In this document: positions 16,728-24,949 of the stretch, in pieces
Numbering within the stretch: the first letter of the stretch is position 1
How the letters are laid out: each line of letters begins with the position of its first letter
DNA from: UMGS1532 sp045542355
Lineage (GTDB): Bacteria > Bacillota > Clostridia > Oscillospirales > Acutalibacteraceae
Length of the DNA stretch: 64,000 nt
Assembly: GCA_045542355.1 (NCBI GenBank)
Contig: JAZQKX010000011.1
Coordinates: 62,001-126,000, forward strand
Direction: 5' to 3'
Position numbers and translations under genes: made by a program
Notes under the pieces: model-generated
What the model saw: the letters and a program-made list of their open reading frames with translations, nothing else
Told to the model about the DNA's origin: nothing
The model's database searches: none

Positions 16728-17870
16728 TTAGTTGGTGATGGTGATTTCGGTGTCCTTATCGAAGATGTGGATGCGGGTGGTGTCGAAGGTAACCTTAATT
16801 TCGTCCTGAGGACGTGCGGTTGATTTAGGATCAACACGTGCAATGATGTTCTGACCTGCGCAATCCATGTAGAGGTAGGTTTCAGCACCCATAAGCTCAG
16901 TAACTTCAACCTTAGCATCTACGATGCCCTCGGGCATGGAGGATAAGTACATTTGCTCATCGTGGATGTGCTCGGGACGAATACCGATAACAACTTCCTT
17001 GTCGATGTAGGGCTTGAGACAGTCTCTGTAGTTCTTCTCGTCGGGAATGGGAAGAAGGAACTTAACTTCCTTTTCAGTCTTGGTTGCTTCCTTGCCGAAC
17101 TCAACAAAATACTTGCCTTCCTTCTCGCGGATGAGTGCATTGAGGAAGTTCATCTGAGGAGAGCCCAAGAAACCGGCAACGAACTCGTTACAGGGCTTGT
17201 CGTAAAGATTCTGAGGAGTATCAACCTGCTGAACGACACCGTCTTTCATAACAACGATTCTGGAGCCCATTGTCATAGCTTCAGTCTGGTCATGAGTAAC
17301 GTAGATGAAGGTTGTACCTAATCTCTGGTGGAGTTTGGAAAGCTCGGTGCGCATCTGTGCACGAAGCTTAGCATCAAGGTTTGAAAGAGGTTCGTCAAGC
17401 AAGAATACCTTAGGCTCACGAACGATAGCACGGCCCAAAGCAACACGCTGGCGCTGACCACCTGAAAGAGCCTTAGGCTTTCTTTCGAGAAGATGCTCGA
17501 TATCGAGAACACGGGCAGCCTCTTCAACACGGCGCTTGATTTCATCCTTCGGAGTCTTGCGGAGTTTAAGACCAAAAGCCATGTTGTCGAAAACGGTCAT
17601 GTGAGGATAGAGAGCGTAGTTCTGGAAAACCATTGCAATGTCTCTGTCTTTAGGTGCTACGTCATTAACCAGACGGTCGCCGATGTAGAGCTCACCCTCG
17701 GTGATTTCCTCGAGACCTGCTACCATACGCAATGTTGTAGATTTACCGCAACCGGAAGGTCCAACAAGAATAACGAATTCCTTGTCTTTGATTTCCATGT
17801 TGAAATCGGAAACAGCTACAACACCGCCTGCATATTTCTTATATATACCTTTAAGTGTTACGCTTGCCAT
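16728..17870 (-). CDS. Sugar ABC transporter ATP-binding protein (MsmX/UgpC type)
   Basis: ATPase subunit of carbohydrate importers. It has Walker A GPSGCGKST, the signature LSGGQRQRVALGRA, Walker B VFLLDEPLSNLDA and a C-terminal TOBE-like region (residues about 245-380). It stands alone, with a promoter at 17923-17931 and a terminator. No permease or binding-protein genes are near. In Firmicutes such orphan ATPases (MsmX) energise several sugar importers encoded elsewhere; that sharing is inferred. AGGAGG precedes ATG at 17870. Confidence 0.93.
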   Translation of the reverse strand: MASVTLKGIYKKYAGGVVAVSDFNMEIKDKEFVILVGPSGCGKSTTLRMVAGLEEITEGELYIGDRLVNDVAPKDRDIAMVFQNYALYPHMTVFDNMAFGLKLRKTPKDEIKRRVEEAARVLDIEHLLERKPKALSGGQRQRVALGRAIVREPKVFLLDEPLSNLDAKLRAQMRTELSKLHQRLGTTFIYVTHDQTEAMTMGSRIVVMKDGVVQQVDTPQNLYDKPCNEFVAGFLGSPQMNFLNALIREKEGKYFVEFGKEATKTEKEVKFLLPIPDEKNYRDCLKPYIDKEVVIGIRPEHIHDEQMYLSSMPEGIVDAKVEVTELMGAETYLYMDCAGQNIIARVDPKSTARPQDEIKVTFDTTRIHIFDKDTEITITN

Positions 17871-17922
17871 AATTGTCCTCCTAATTTATATTTGTGCATA
17901 GTTACACTTATTTACGAAATAC

Positions 17923-17931
17923 ATTATATCA
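17923..17931 (-). promoter_or_regulatory. Extended -10 promoter of the sugar ABC ATPase gene
   Basis: TGATATAAT, an extended -10 (TGn-TATAAT), about 55 bases before the start codon. No good -35 was seen. Confidence 0.5.
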
Positions 17932-18018
17932 AATCTAAACAAAAATATCTATGCTTTATCTGTATAAATATTAGCCTCAGATTTTGTTGAAAATGCATAT
18001 ATCCCACAAAGGGTCATG

Positions 18019-18774
18019 TTACTTTTTACCAAAAGTTTTAGGTCGATGTTGACTTTTATTGTAATTGCTATATAGCATGTCCAATTCCCCGAGAGTGAGC
18101 GGTCGACATTCGCCAGGCTCCAAAGTTTCGTCTAAAACAACCTCTCCGATGGACTCTCTTTCCAGCTCGTTAACTCCTAAATCTACCACTCCAAACATAC
18201 GCTTGATTTGATGGTATTTACCCTCGTTAATGATTATGGTAGCTTTAGTTGGAGCGGATTTATCATAGCTCAAATAGGCGGGAAGGCATTTTGTTCCGTC
18301 TGCCAAAATGATCCCTTCTTTGAATGCTTTTACCGTTTCGTCTGTGACCTGTCCATCCAGCGTAACATTGTATTTTTTGCCAAGTCCGCTTTTAGGAGAA
18401 ATCACATAATGGGCGAAATTTCCGTCGTCGGTTATAAGCAAAAGCCCTGTGGTATCCTTATCCAGTCTGCCTACAGGGAAAAGGTCTTTTCTGAATAGCC
18501 CACGAGGAACTAAATCCACAACCGTCTTCCTCGACGAATCTCTTGAGGCAGAAAGCACACCTTTAGGTTTATTCATCATTATATAGACAAATTTACTATA
18601 TGCTATAGCCTCTCCGTTTAAGGTGACGGTAACACAGCATGGGTCGATTTTAGCATCGCCTTTTTTGACCGTAGCGCCATCTATCTCTACCCTGCCCTGT
18701 GCAATCAGCTTTCGTACCTCACTGCGGGGCAATCCTTTTTGGGTTGCTATAAATTTATCCAACCGTTCAGTCAT
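18019..18774 (-). CDS. rsuA: RsuA-family rRNA pseudouridine synthase
   Basis: Isomerises uridine to pseudouridine, by family either in 16S (RsuA) or 23S (RluB/E/F) rRNA. It has an N-terminal S4 RNA-binding domain (RLDKFIATQKG, LIAQGRVEIDG) and a catalytic domain with GRLDKDTTGLLL, whose Asp is the nucleophile, plus KYHQIKRMF. Length of 251 is normal. It overlaps the preceding DUF4830-like gene by 8 bases. Target position cannot be told from sequence alone. Confidence 0.9.
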   Translation of the reverse strand: MTERLDKFIATQKGLPRSEVRKLIAQGRVEIDGATVKKGDAKIDPCCVTVTLNGEAIAYSKFVYIMMNKPKGVLSASRDSSRKTVVDLVPRGLFRKDLFPVGRLDKDTTGLLLITDDGNFAHYVISPKSGLGKKYNVTLDGQVTDETVKAFKEGIILADGTKCLPAYLSYDKSAPTKATIIINEGKYHQIKRMFGVVDLGVNELERESIGEVVLDETLEPGECRPLTLGELDMLYSNYNKSQHRPKTFGKK

Positions 18775-19246
18775 TTTGTTTTTCCTTTAAATCTTTTATA
18801 TTTTCCTCGGCAGCTATTAAAGGCAGACACAGTCCGCCTTTCTCAAGGGTGGTGATATCACCGCCGATGATTTTATCCCGATATACAATCAGGTTTACTT
18901 TGGCTTCCTTTATGTCTCCAAACTTATCAAGCTTATATGTATACAACTGGGCGCCACAGCCTCTGTATCGGCTTAGATCAAAATTAGCCGAAATTTGAAT
19001 TTCATTGTAGGCGGTATAGACGCTGTTAAACTCTTTAGGTATAAGAATGGTTTTTTGGGTTTCGGAATCGGTCACAGCCGTATATCCCTGCTTTTTGACA
19101 TATTCCACGCGGTCCCCAACGGTCTCACCTTTGGGTAATATATTGGAAAAGAACATAAAATGCCACGCCAAGGACATAACCGCAAGTAAAACGCATATAA
19201 CAATCAATACGCGATCGCGGGAAAGCTTCAGCTTGAAAACGAACAT
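18767..19246 (-). CDS. DUF4830-like membrane protein
   Basis: A 159-residue protein with one N-terminal membrane helix (about 11-32) and an external domain. The domain includes LIPKEFNSVYTAYNEIQ, FDLSRYRGC, a YTYKL strand and NLIVYRDKIIGGDI, which match the DUF4830 family of Clostridia as I recall it. Function is unknown. A GGAGG site 7 bases before ATG 19246 lies within the 3' arm of the hairpin after ispF. Confidence 0.7.
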   Translation of the reverse strand: MFVFKLKLSRDRVLIVICVLLAVMSLAWHFMFFSNILPKGETVGDRVEYVKKQGYTAVTDSETQKTILIPKEFNSVYTAYNEIQISANFDLSRYRGCGAQLYTYKLDKFGDIKEAKVNLIVYRDKIIGGDITTLEKGGLCLPLIAAEENIKDLKEKQND

Positions 19247-19289
19247 ATAAAAACCTCCGAAACATACTTAATTAATAAATATGCTCGGG
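19247..19289 (-). terminator. Hairpin after ispF whose 3' arm contains the next gene's ribosome site
   Basis: AAAAACCT (19249-19256) pairs with AGGTTTTT (19282-19289); CCGA/TCGG and CATA/TATG extend it. On the minus strand GGAGGTTTTT reads as stem end and U-tract and runs into ATG 19246, so the Shine-Dalgarno site would be sequestered in readthrough RNA. Confidence 0.6.
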
Positions 19290-19297
19290 GTAGGTTT

Positions 19298-19765
19298 TTA
19301 TTCTATAATACAAACAGCGTGAGCGGATATTCCCTCTTTTCTGCCTGTGAACCCAAGGTGTTCCTCGGTTGTTGCCTTAACATTTACGCAATCAGGAGAG
19401 ATTTCACAAACATCTGCAATATTATGCTTCATTTGTTCTATATATTCAGCCAACTTCGGAGACTGGGCAATTACCGTTGCATCGATATTTCCAACAGAAT
19501 ATCCTTTCTTGGAAATCAATTCTACAACCCGTCTTAAAAGCACTCTGGAATCAGCATCCTTAAAGCTCTCGTCGTTGTCGGGAAAATGCTTTCCGATATC
19601 ACCCAACGCCGCGGCACCAAGCAGGGCATCAGATATCGCGTGGAGAAGAACATCAGCATCGGAATGACCTAACAGACCTTTGTCATAAGAAATATTAACT
19701 CCGCCTAAAATAAGGCGTCTGCCCTCAACAAGCTTATGAACATCGTAACCATGTCCTATTCTCAT
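19298..19765 (-). CDS. ispF: 2-C-methyl-D-erythritol 2,4-cyclodiphosphate synthase
   Basis: MEP-pathway enzyme making cyclic MEcPP. It has the zinc-ligand motif GYDVHKL (Asp8, His10), His42 in GHSDADVLLHA and the conserved ATTEEHLGFTGRKEGI. Length of 155 is standard. It overlaps ispD by 4 bases, so the two MEP-pathway steps are coupled. Confidence 0.97.
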   Translation of the reverse strand: MRIGHGYDVHKLVEGRRLILGGVNISYDKGLLGHSDADVLLHAISDALLGAAALGDIGKHFPDNDESFKDADSRVLLRRVVELISKKGYSVGNIDATVIAQSPKLAEYIEQMKHNIADVCEISPDCVNVKATTEEHLGFTGRKEGISAHAVCIIE

Positions 19766-20505
19766 GCTTTTTCTCCCCTTTTCCTTAAAATTCCCTCAGC
19801 GATCTCCACATCCTCGGGGGTTGTAATTTTAATATTCTCATAGCTTCCATCAACTACATATACCGTCTTGCCCGTTCTTTCAAGAAGCTGACAGTCATCG
19901 GTGATAGAACTATCTGTATTTTCATCCAAGGCGGTCTTATACGAAGACATCAGGAACCCCTGCGGAGTTTGTATAGCCACAAGTGAGCTACGGTTGGGGG
20001 TTTCGATTATCTTACCCGAGGAGTCCACAATCTTAACCGTATCCTTAAGAGGCACAGCTGGGGCGGCGGCTCCGTAAAGCTCAACCGCTTCCTTAACGGA
20101 TTCTATTATTTCTTGGGATACCAACGGTCTTGCGCCGTCATGAATAAGTACAATATCTGTATCTGTGCCACAAGCGGTAATTCCACGCTTTACAGATTCA
20201 GCGCGGGTGTCTCCGCCCTCAACCAAGTCGGTAACCTTTTTAAAGCCATTCTGAGCCACGAGATTCTGCACTTCGTTGACGATATCCTGCCTTAAAACCA
20301 GCACGATGTTGTCTATACATTCACTTTTCTCGAAAGCGGAAATACTACGTCCTATAACAGGAACACCTGCTATAGGACAGGTTATCTTGTCGATTTCGCC
20401 CATACGGGTCGCATTGCCTGCAGCAACGATTACAGCGGTGGTTTTACCGCTGTTTTCCACCGACGAGAAGCTTAATTTGAATTCGGGTTTTAAATCTACT
20501 GGCAT
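19762..20505 (-). CDS. ispD: 2-C-methyl-D-erythritol 4-phosphate cytidylyltransferase
   Basis: Adds CMP to MEP to give CDP-ME. The nucleotide-binding motif is AAGNATRMG (the usual AAGxGxRM with Ala for the second Gly), with DGARPLVS, PLKDTVK and RSSLVAIQTPQGF all present. The protein is 247 residues, with about 20 more than usual before the first strand. It overlaps ispF by 4 bases. An upstream hairpin follows the CD1247-like gene. Confidence 0.95.
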   Translation of the reverse strand: MPVDLKPEFKLSFSSVENSGKTTAVIVAAGNATRMGEIDKITCPIAGVPVIGRSISAFEKSECIDNIVLVLRQDIVNEVQNLVAQNGFKKVTDLVEGGDTRAESVKRGITACGTDTDIVLIHDGARPLVSQEIIESVKEAVELYGAAAPAVPLKDTVKIVDSSGKIIETPNRSSLVAIQTPQGFLMSSYKTALDENTDSSITDDCQLLERTGKTVYVVDGSYENIKITTPEDVEIAEGILRKRGEKA

Positions 20506-20525
20506 AATAAAATCCTCTACTTAAC

Positions 20526-20555
20526 AAATGGACTGCCAACGAGGACAGTCCATTT
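20526..20555. terminator. Hairpin between the CD1247-like gene and ispD
   Basis: A perfect 10-bp stem AAATGGACTG/CAGTCCATTT with a 10-base loop. The U-tract on the minus strand is short, so termination may be weak. Confidence 0.55.
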
Positions 20556-20574
20556 AGTGTTACTCAAATAAGAA

Positions 20575-20982
20575 TTATTCTTCTTCGCAGCCTTCGCAAT
20601 CCTCACAGTTGCACTCGAAATCAAATTCAAGCTCTTCACCGCAGTTAGGACAGTCGATACCGCCGTCGAGCAAGGTCTCCTCATCTAAATAGATGGTATC
20701 GTTGCACTTAGGACAGGTAACCTCATAAAGTTCCTCATCCTCGTCATCGTCGTCTTCTTCGTCTTCATCGTAGAAATCTTCTTCGATGCTGGAGAGATCC
20801 TCGTCGATTTCGTCAACCTGCTGAGCAAGTTCGTAAACATCGTCTTCTACCTCTGCGATGTTCTCGGAAATGTCGTCGAGACATTCGATGATTGCCTTAA
20901 TGAGTTTAGCTTCCTTGCTATCTGCTAAATCAAGACCCTCAGCGAGGCCCTTGATATATGCTACCTTTTCAGAAACGGTCAT
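20575..20982 (-). CDS. CD1247-type acidic protein with a C-terminal zinc ribbon
   Basis: A 135-residue protein seen widely in Clostridia. The N-terminal 60 residues are alpha-helical (VAYIKGLAEGLDL to VYELAQQVDEIDEDL), followed by a strongly acidic Asp/Glu linker (about 66-85), a zinc-ribbon pair CPKC and CPNC and an acidic Cys-rich tail (ECNCEDCEGCEEE). It matches the CD1247 family as I recall it. Function is unknown. It lies between efp and ispD. Confidence 0.75.
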   Translation of the reverse strand: MTVSEKVAYIKGLAEGLDLADSKEAKLIKAIIECLDDISENIAEVEDDVYELAQQVDEIDEDLSSIEEDFYDEDEEDDDDEDEELYEVTCPKCNDTIYLDEETLLDGGIDCPNCGEELEFDFECNCEDCEGCEEE

Positions 20983-21039
20983 GTTTAAAACTCCTTTCTA
21001 ATATACATGCTGGATAATTTCTGCTAAAAATCTGCGAAA

Positions 21040-21597
21040 TTATGCTCTTTCCATGTATTCGCCTGTACGGGTGTCGATACGAATCATGTCGCCCTCGTTG
21101 ATGAAGAGAGGAACTCTGATTTCGGCACCTGTTTCAAGTGTTGCAGGCTTGGTTGCGTTTGTCGCGGTGTCACCCTTGAAGCCAGGCTCGGTTTCGGTTA
21201 CCTGAAGTTCAACAAAGGTGGGGGGTTCGAGACCGAACACATTGCCCTTGTAGAAAAGAACCTTACAAATCATATCCTCTTTAACGAACTTGAAGTTGTC
21301 GCCAAGGTCGGATTCGTTAACAGGAACCATATCATAGGTCTCGGGGTCCATGAAATAGTAAAGACCGCCGTCGTTATAAGAATACTGCATTTCCTTGCGC
21401 TCAATAAAAGCGGTGGGGAATTTTTCGGTAGGGTTGAAGGTTTTTTCAACAACTGAGCCACCGATTACATCTCTTATCTTTGTGCGAACAAAAGCCGCGC
21501 CCTTGCCAGGTTTAACGTGCTGGAACTCGATGATCTGGTATACGTTACCATCCATTTCAAAAGTTACACCGTTACGAAAATCTCCGGCTGTTACCAT
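21040..21597 (-). CDS. efp: Elongation factor P
   Basis: Relieves ribosome stalling at proline runs. The three OB-like domains have the expected 185 residues. Lys32 in VKPGKGAAF is the residue that is modified in Firmicutes, so the modification site is kept. The C-terminus ends with RIDTRTGEYMERA. The gene follows the M24 peptidase and aroQ in a common clostridial order, with its own promoter at 21631-21659. Confidence 0.97.
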   Translation of the reverse strand: MVTAGDFRNGVTFEMDGNVYQIIEFQHVKPGKGAAFVRTKIRDVIGGSVVEKTFNPTEKFPTAFIERKEMQYSYNDGGLYYFMDPETYDMVPVNESDLGDNFKFVKEDMICKVLFYKGNVFGLEPPTFVELQVTETEPGFKGDTATNATKPATLETGAEIRVPLFINEGDMIRIDTRTGEYMERA

Positions 21598-21630
21598 AAG
21601 TAAATACCTCCAATATTTTAATACATGTTA

Positions 21631-21659
21631 ATTCTATAACATTTTTTCTGAATTTTCAA
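21631..21659 (-). promoter_or_regulatory. Promoter of efp
   Basis: TTGAAA (21654-21659), 17-base spacer, TAGAAT (21631-21636), lying just after the M24 gene stop. Confidence 0.55.
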
Positions 21660-21662
21660 TAG

Positions 21663-22718
21663 TTATTTGAGAATTATAAGGTTTTTTTGCGAATTTGTAA
21701 GGTTTCCGGAGCCATTTTCGGTGACATATAACATATCCTCAATACGAACTCCGAATTTTCCCTCGATATAAATGCCTGGCTCTACCGTCACAACATTGCC
21801 GACAGTAAGAATTTTTGCTGAGTTTGGAGAAAGGTTAGGCTCTTCGTGAATCTCAAGACCTACACCGTGGCCTGTGCTGTGCTGAAAGCATTTTCCGTAA
21901 CCCGCTTTTTCAATTACACTCCTTGCGGCAAGGTCAACCGCCTTAGCCTCTACCCCGCTTCTAATACTCTCGATGGCGTTGAGCTGAGCCTGTAATACAG
22001 TATTATAGACTCTTTCCATTTCTTCGGTTACATAGCCCACCGCAACAGTTCTGGTCATATCTGAGCAGTAGCCTTTATATATTCCGCCGAAATCCATGGT
22101 GACAAAATCTCCCGATTCTATTGGCTTGTCGGTTGGTACTCCGTGGGGCATTGAGGTGTTTTTTCCGGAAATGGCTATTGTCTCAAAAGACATGCCATCT
22201 GCACCGAGTCTCTGCATTTCATATTCAAGGCGAAGTTTTATCTCCCTTTCGGTTATACCCACCTTGATAAAATTGAGAATGTTTTGGAATGCTCCCTCGG
22301 CTGAGCGCTGCGCCCTGATTATGCACTCCACCTCAGCCTCGGTTTTAACACTTCGGGCAGATAGAATAAGATCGGATAACTTTTCGGAGGCTTCAGCCTT
22401 TACCTCACCGAACTGCTCCTTTAAAAGTTTATCCTGACACAGGGTGATTTCAGCTTCATACTTAATAGCGGTGATTCCAAATTCACGGGTTATATCCCCT
22501 ATTGCATCCCCGAGCTTTCCAAGTAGTCGCACTTCTACATCGGGATATGTCTTGCTTTTCGCCGCTTCAATATAACGGCTGTCCACGTAAAGTATCTTCC
22601 TGCCACCGATTATAAACAAATATCCAAGACTCGATTTGAAACCCGTCAGGTGGTGGCGATTAATATCGGTGATTATAAGGGCATTATGCTGACTTAAATA
22701 ACCTTGGAGTTCCTCCAT
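21663..22718 (-). CDS. M24-family aminopeptidase (Xaa-Pro type)
   Basis: Probable Xaa-Pro aminopeptidase. The creatinase-type N-terminal domain is followed by the pita-bread fold with metal ligands: Asp in TMDFGG, Asp in CSDMTRT, His in STGHGVGLEIHE, Glu in VEPGIY and Glu in RIEDM. Length is about 351. AAGGAG lies 8 bases before ATG 22718, which overlaps the aroQ stop as TGATG. Cotranscribed with aroQ, the AP-endonuclease-like gene and yqeG. Confidence 0.9.
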   Translation of the reverse strand: MEELQGYLSQHNALIITDINRHHLTGFKSSLGYLFIIGGRKILYVDSRYIEAAKSKTYPDVEVRLLGKLGDAIGDITREFGITAIKYEAEITLCQDKLLKEQFGEVKAEASEKLSDLILSARSVKTEAEVECIIRAQRSAEGAFQNILNFIKVGITEREIKLRLEYEMQRLGADGMSFETIAISGKNTSMPHGVPTDKPIESGDFVTMDFGGIYKGYCSDMTRTVAVGYVTEEMERVYNTVLQAQLNAIESIRSGVEAKAVDLAARSVIEKAGYGKCFQHSTGHGVGLEIHEEPNLSPNSAKILTVGNVVTVEPGIYIEGKFGVRIEDMLYVTENGSGNLTNSQKNLIILK

Positions 22719-23149
22719 CAACAAAGCTCCTTCATGGCATTTACAGCCAACATATAACTATTCTTGCCAAAACCTGCAATAGTACCTACACACACAGGAG
22801 AAATCACTGAGGTATGACGGAATTCTTCGCGGGAATGGGGATTAGAAATATGCACCTCAATGAAAGGCTTATTCACCGAGCGAATGGCGTCGTGGATAGC
22901 GTAGCTGTAATGGGTATATGCACCGGCATTTATGATACATCCATCATAATCGGTTAATATCTCATGGATTTTAGACACGATATCCCCCTCGCAATTTGAC
23001 TGGTAAAAGTCACAGGAGAAGCCCATAGCCGAAGCGTAGGTTTTAATGGAAGCGTTGATGTCATCCAAAGTTTCGTTTCCGTAGATTTCGGGCTCACGGC
23101 GACCTGTCATGTTAAGGTTTGGACCGTTAAGAATAAGCAACTTTTTCAT
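22718..23149 (-). CDS. aroQ: Type II 3-dehydroquinate dehydratase
   Basis: Shikimate-pathway step 3. The family N-terminus LNGPNLNMTGRREPEIYG, the catalytic tyrosine region, YQSNCEGDI, NAGAYTHYSYAIHDAI and VHISNPHSREEFRHTS are all present in 143 residues, typical of the dodecameric type II enzyme. The usual NPGAYTH has Ala for Pro. It sits in the yqeG to efp cluster. Confidence 0.95.
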   Translation of the reverse strand: MKKLLILNGPNLNMTGRREPEIYGNETLDDINASIKTYASAMGFSCDFYQSNCEGDIVSKIHEILTDYDGCIINAGAYTHYSYAIHDAIRSVNKPFIEVHISNPHSREEFRHTSVISPVCVGTIAGFGKNSYMLAVNAMKELC

Positions 23150-23162
23150 GTGGTATCATCCT

Positions 23163-24017
23163 TTACTTTGAAATTGAAATATAGTAATCCTTCATCATCT
23201 TGGCATCCTCGGCCTGAGTGCCTGCGGATTCGCAGATAATGGTGGGACTGCAGTTCTTTTTAACTATGAGATTTATAGCGGGTTCAAAATCGGGACCGAA
23301 GACCGTGTCGGTAAAAGTCAGGTGCTTTTTCTCTCCACCGGTGGTATATTCAATCTTGGAGAAATGAGAATGGAATTCGCGGAGTCGCGACACACCCAAG
23401 CGGTTTTCTATGCTATCGAAAACCACCTCAAAATCCGCCTCGGTTTTAAGTCCGCCGAGAGTTCGGGCGTTAAGGTGACCAAAATCGATGCAAGGAAGCA
23501 GACGTTCGTCTAATTCGCAAAGCGCCAACACCTCGTCCAATGTGCCAAGCTGATTTATTTTGCCCATGGTTTCGGGACAAATTCTGATATTTGACAGTCC
23601 CTCACTGTCGAGAGCAGATATTGCCATTTTCATGGTGTCTATTGCGAGAGCAAGGGCTTCCTCGCGGGAGATTTTTCCGCAGGAACCTGTGTGCACAATT
23701 ATTCTTTCGCCACCCATAGCGTTGACAGCTCTGGCTGACTGGAGAATATAGTTAACAGAATTAATGCGCTTTTCCTCCTCCACCGAGGACATGGATATAT
23801 AGTAAGGTGCGTGGAGTGAAAGACGTATCCCCTTTTCGGCGGCTAAACGGCCAAGCTCTATAGCTTTTTCTTCACCTATGTTAACTCCTCTGCCGCACTG
23901 GTATTCATAAGCATCGAGACCCATTGCCTCGATATATTTGGGCACATCCAGAGTGCCTTTATATTTCATAGCTGTAAAGGATTCGGAATTACCCGCAGGA
24001 CCGAAATACGCAGACAT
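23163..24017 (-). CDS. TIM-barrel AP endonuclease family 2 protein (Nfo-like)
   Basis: A 284-residue TIM-barrel protein related to deoxyribonuclease IV. It has the start FGPAGNSESF, LSLHAPYYI, VHTGSCGK, CPETMGK, CIDFGHLNAR and HSHFSKIEY, giving His, Glu and Asp residues where the zinc ligands of Nfo lie. Several motifs are looser than in classic Nfo, so the substrate could be different (a sugar isomerase-like use is possible). It abuts yqeG and aroQ. Confidence 0.8.
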   Translation of the reverse strand: MSAYFGPAGNSESFTAMKYKGTLDVPKYIEAMGLDAYEYQCGRGVNIGEEKAIELGRLAAEKGIRLSLHAPYYISMSSVEEEKRINSVNYILQSARAVNAMGGERIIVHTGSCGKISREEALALAIDTMKMAISALDSEGLSNIRICPETMGKINQLGTLDEVLALCELDERLLPCIDFGHLNARTLGGLKTEADFEVVFDSIENRLGVSRLREFHSHFSKIEYTTGGEKKHLTFTDTVFGPDFEPAINLIVKKNCSPTIICESAGTQAEDAKMMKDYYISISK

Positions 24018-24503
24018 CTACTGCACCTCCCATTTCTTATAAATTTTTCTTTCTAAATATCTTCTGATTTTAAAGCTGAGCTTATCTTCAAGAAGAATTG
24101 GTTTCAAAAGGATGATGTGGGTGCCTGTAAGTTTTGCGCCCAAGAGGTCGGTGAAAAACTGGTCGCCGCAAAGGGCGATTTCCCCACGCTTTATCCCCAA
24201 ACGTTTAGCGCCTCTGAAATACCCAAAGGGCAAGGGCTTGAGTCCTAAGGAAATATAAGGAAGACCTATCCTTTCGGCAAAGGGTCTCACTCTTTTATCC
24301 TTGGAATTGGAAAATACCAACAAAGGAATCCCTGCATCTGTCATCTTGGCAATCCATTCCATAAGTCCGGTCGTCAACTCGGTGCCGTGGTGGGTGGAAA
24401 GGGTGTTGTCTACATCCAAAAGCAGAGCTTTAATATTAAGCTCCCTCAACATATCGGGAGTTATATCTGTAACTCTATTGAGCATTAAATCGGGTTTAAA
24501 CAT
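24018..24503 (-). CDS. yqeG: YqeG-family HAD (subclass IIIA) phosphatase
   Basis: HAD phosphatase with the catalytic LLLDVDNTL (DxDNT), FSNSKDKRV and ALCGDQFFTDLLGA. The 161 residues match YqeG, whose target is unsettled. It starts the yqeG to M24 peptidase group. No clear promoter was seen in 24504-24620, only a small hairpin at 24530-24548. Confidence 0.9.
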   Translation of the reverse strand: MFKPDLMLNRVTDITPDMLRELNIKALLLDVDNTLSTHHGTELTTGLMEWIAKMTDAGIPLLVFSNSKDKRVRPFAERIGLPYISLGLKPLPFGYFRGAKRLGIKRGEIALCGDQFFTDLLGAKLTGTHIILLKPILLEDKLSFKIRRYLERKIYKKWEVQ

Positions 24504-24621
24504 AAATTATCTCCATTTGTAAGCACCGCCGATTTTTTCGGAGGGCAAAGTGTGGAATTTGCAGTAAAGCCTTGTGCCTTACAAAAATGAACACAAGCAA
24601 AGCGGAAAAATCAAAATATAA

Positions 24622-24680
24622 AAATGGCTGTCTCACTTAGAACGGCATCCTTTTTGGGTGCCGCGGTGAAACAGCCTTTT
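24622..24680 (-). terminator. Nested two-stem terminator of rpsU
   Basis: The outer stem GGCTGT/ACAGCC (24626-24631 and 24671-24676) extends with TCAC/GTGA; inside is GGCATCC/GGGTGCC (24644-24650 and 24656-24662) with a TTTTT loop. T-rich sequence follows on the minus strand. It lies directly after the rpsU stop. Confidence 0.75.
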
Positions 24681-24683
24681 TGA

Positions 24684-24860
24684 TTAGCGGAACTTGCGCT
24701 TACGTGCAGCTTCAGACTTCTTCTTACGCTTTACGGAAGGCTTTTCGTAATGCTCTCTTTTACGTACTTCTTGAATAACGCCGTCTTTCGCGGTCTGTCT
24801 CTTGAAGCGTCTGAGTGCATTATCGAGCGATTCGTTCTCTTTAACTCTAACTTGGCTCAT
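24684..24860 (-). CDS. rpsU: 30S ribosomal protein S21
   Basis: A 58-residue protein reading MSQVRVKENESLDNALRRF, then a Lys/Arg-rich tail ending KRKFR. Length and sequence fit bS21, which base-pairs the anti-Shine-Dalgarno end of 16S rRNA into the decoding region. GGAGGGAGGG lies before ATG 24860. It has its own strong promoter and terminator, so it is a stand-alone, highly expressed gene. Confidence 0.97.
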   Translation of the reverse strand: MSQVRVKENESLDNALRRFKRQTAKDGVIQEVRKREHYEKPSVKRKKKSEAARKRKFR

Positions 24861-24912
24861 CTATATTCCCTCCCTCCGTGAATTTGGAAGATAAAATCAA
24901 ATTATCTTTAAG

Positions 24913-24942
24913 ATTATAGCATACATTTTGCGCACTTGTCAA
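24913..24942 (-). promoter_or_regulatory. Strong promoter of rpsU
   Basis: TTGACA (24937-24942), 18-base spacer, TGC-TATAAT (24913-24918), an extended -10. It starts 8 bases after the leuS stop. Confidence 0.8.
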
Positions 24943-24949
24943 GAGTTAT

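Noticed and set aside
19762..20505. IspD with altered AAGxGxRM motif as an inactive enzyme
   Set aside because: AAGNATRMG is a conservative change, such forms are seen in related Clostridia as far as I recall, and all other motifs are present.
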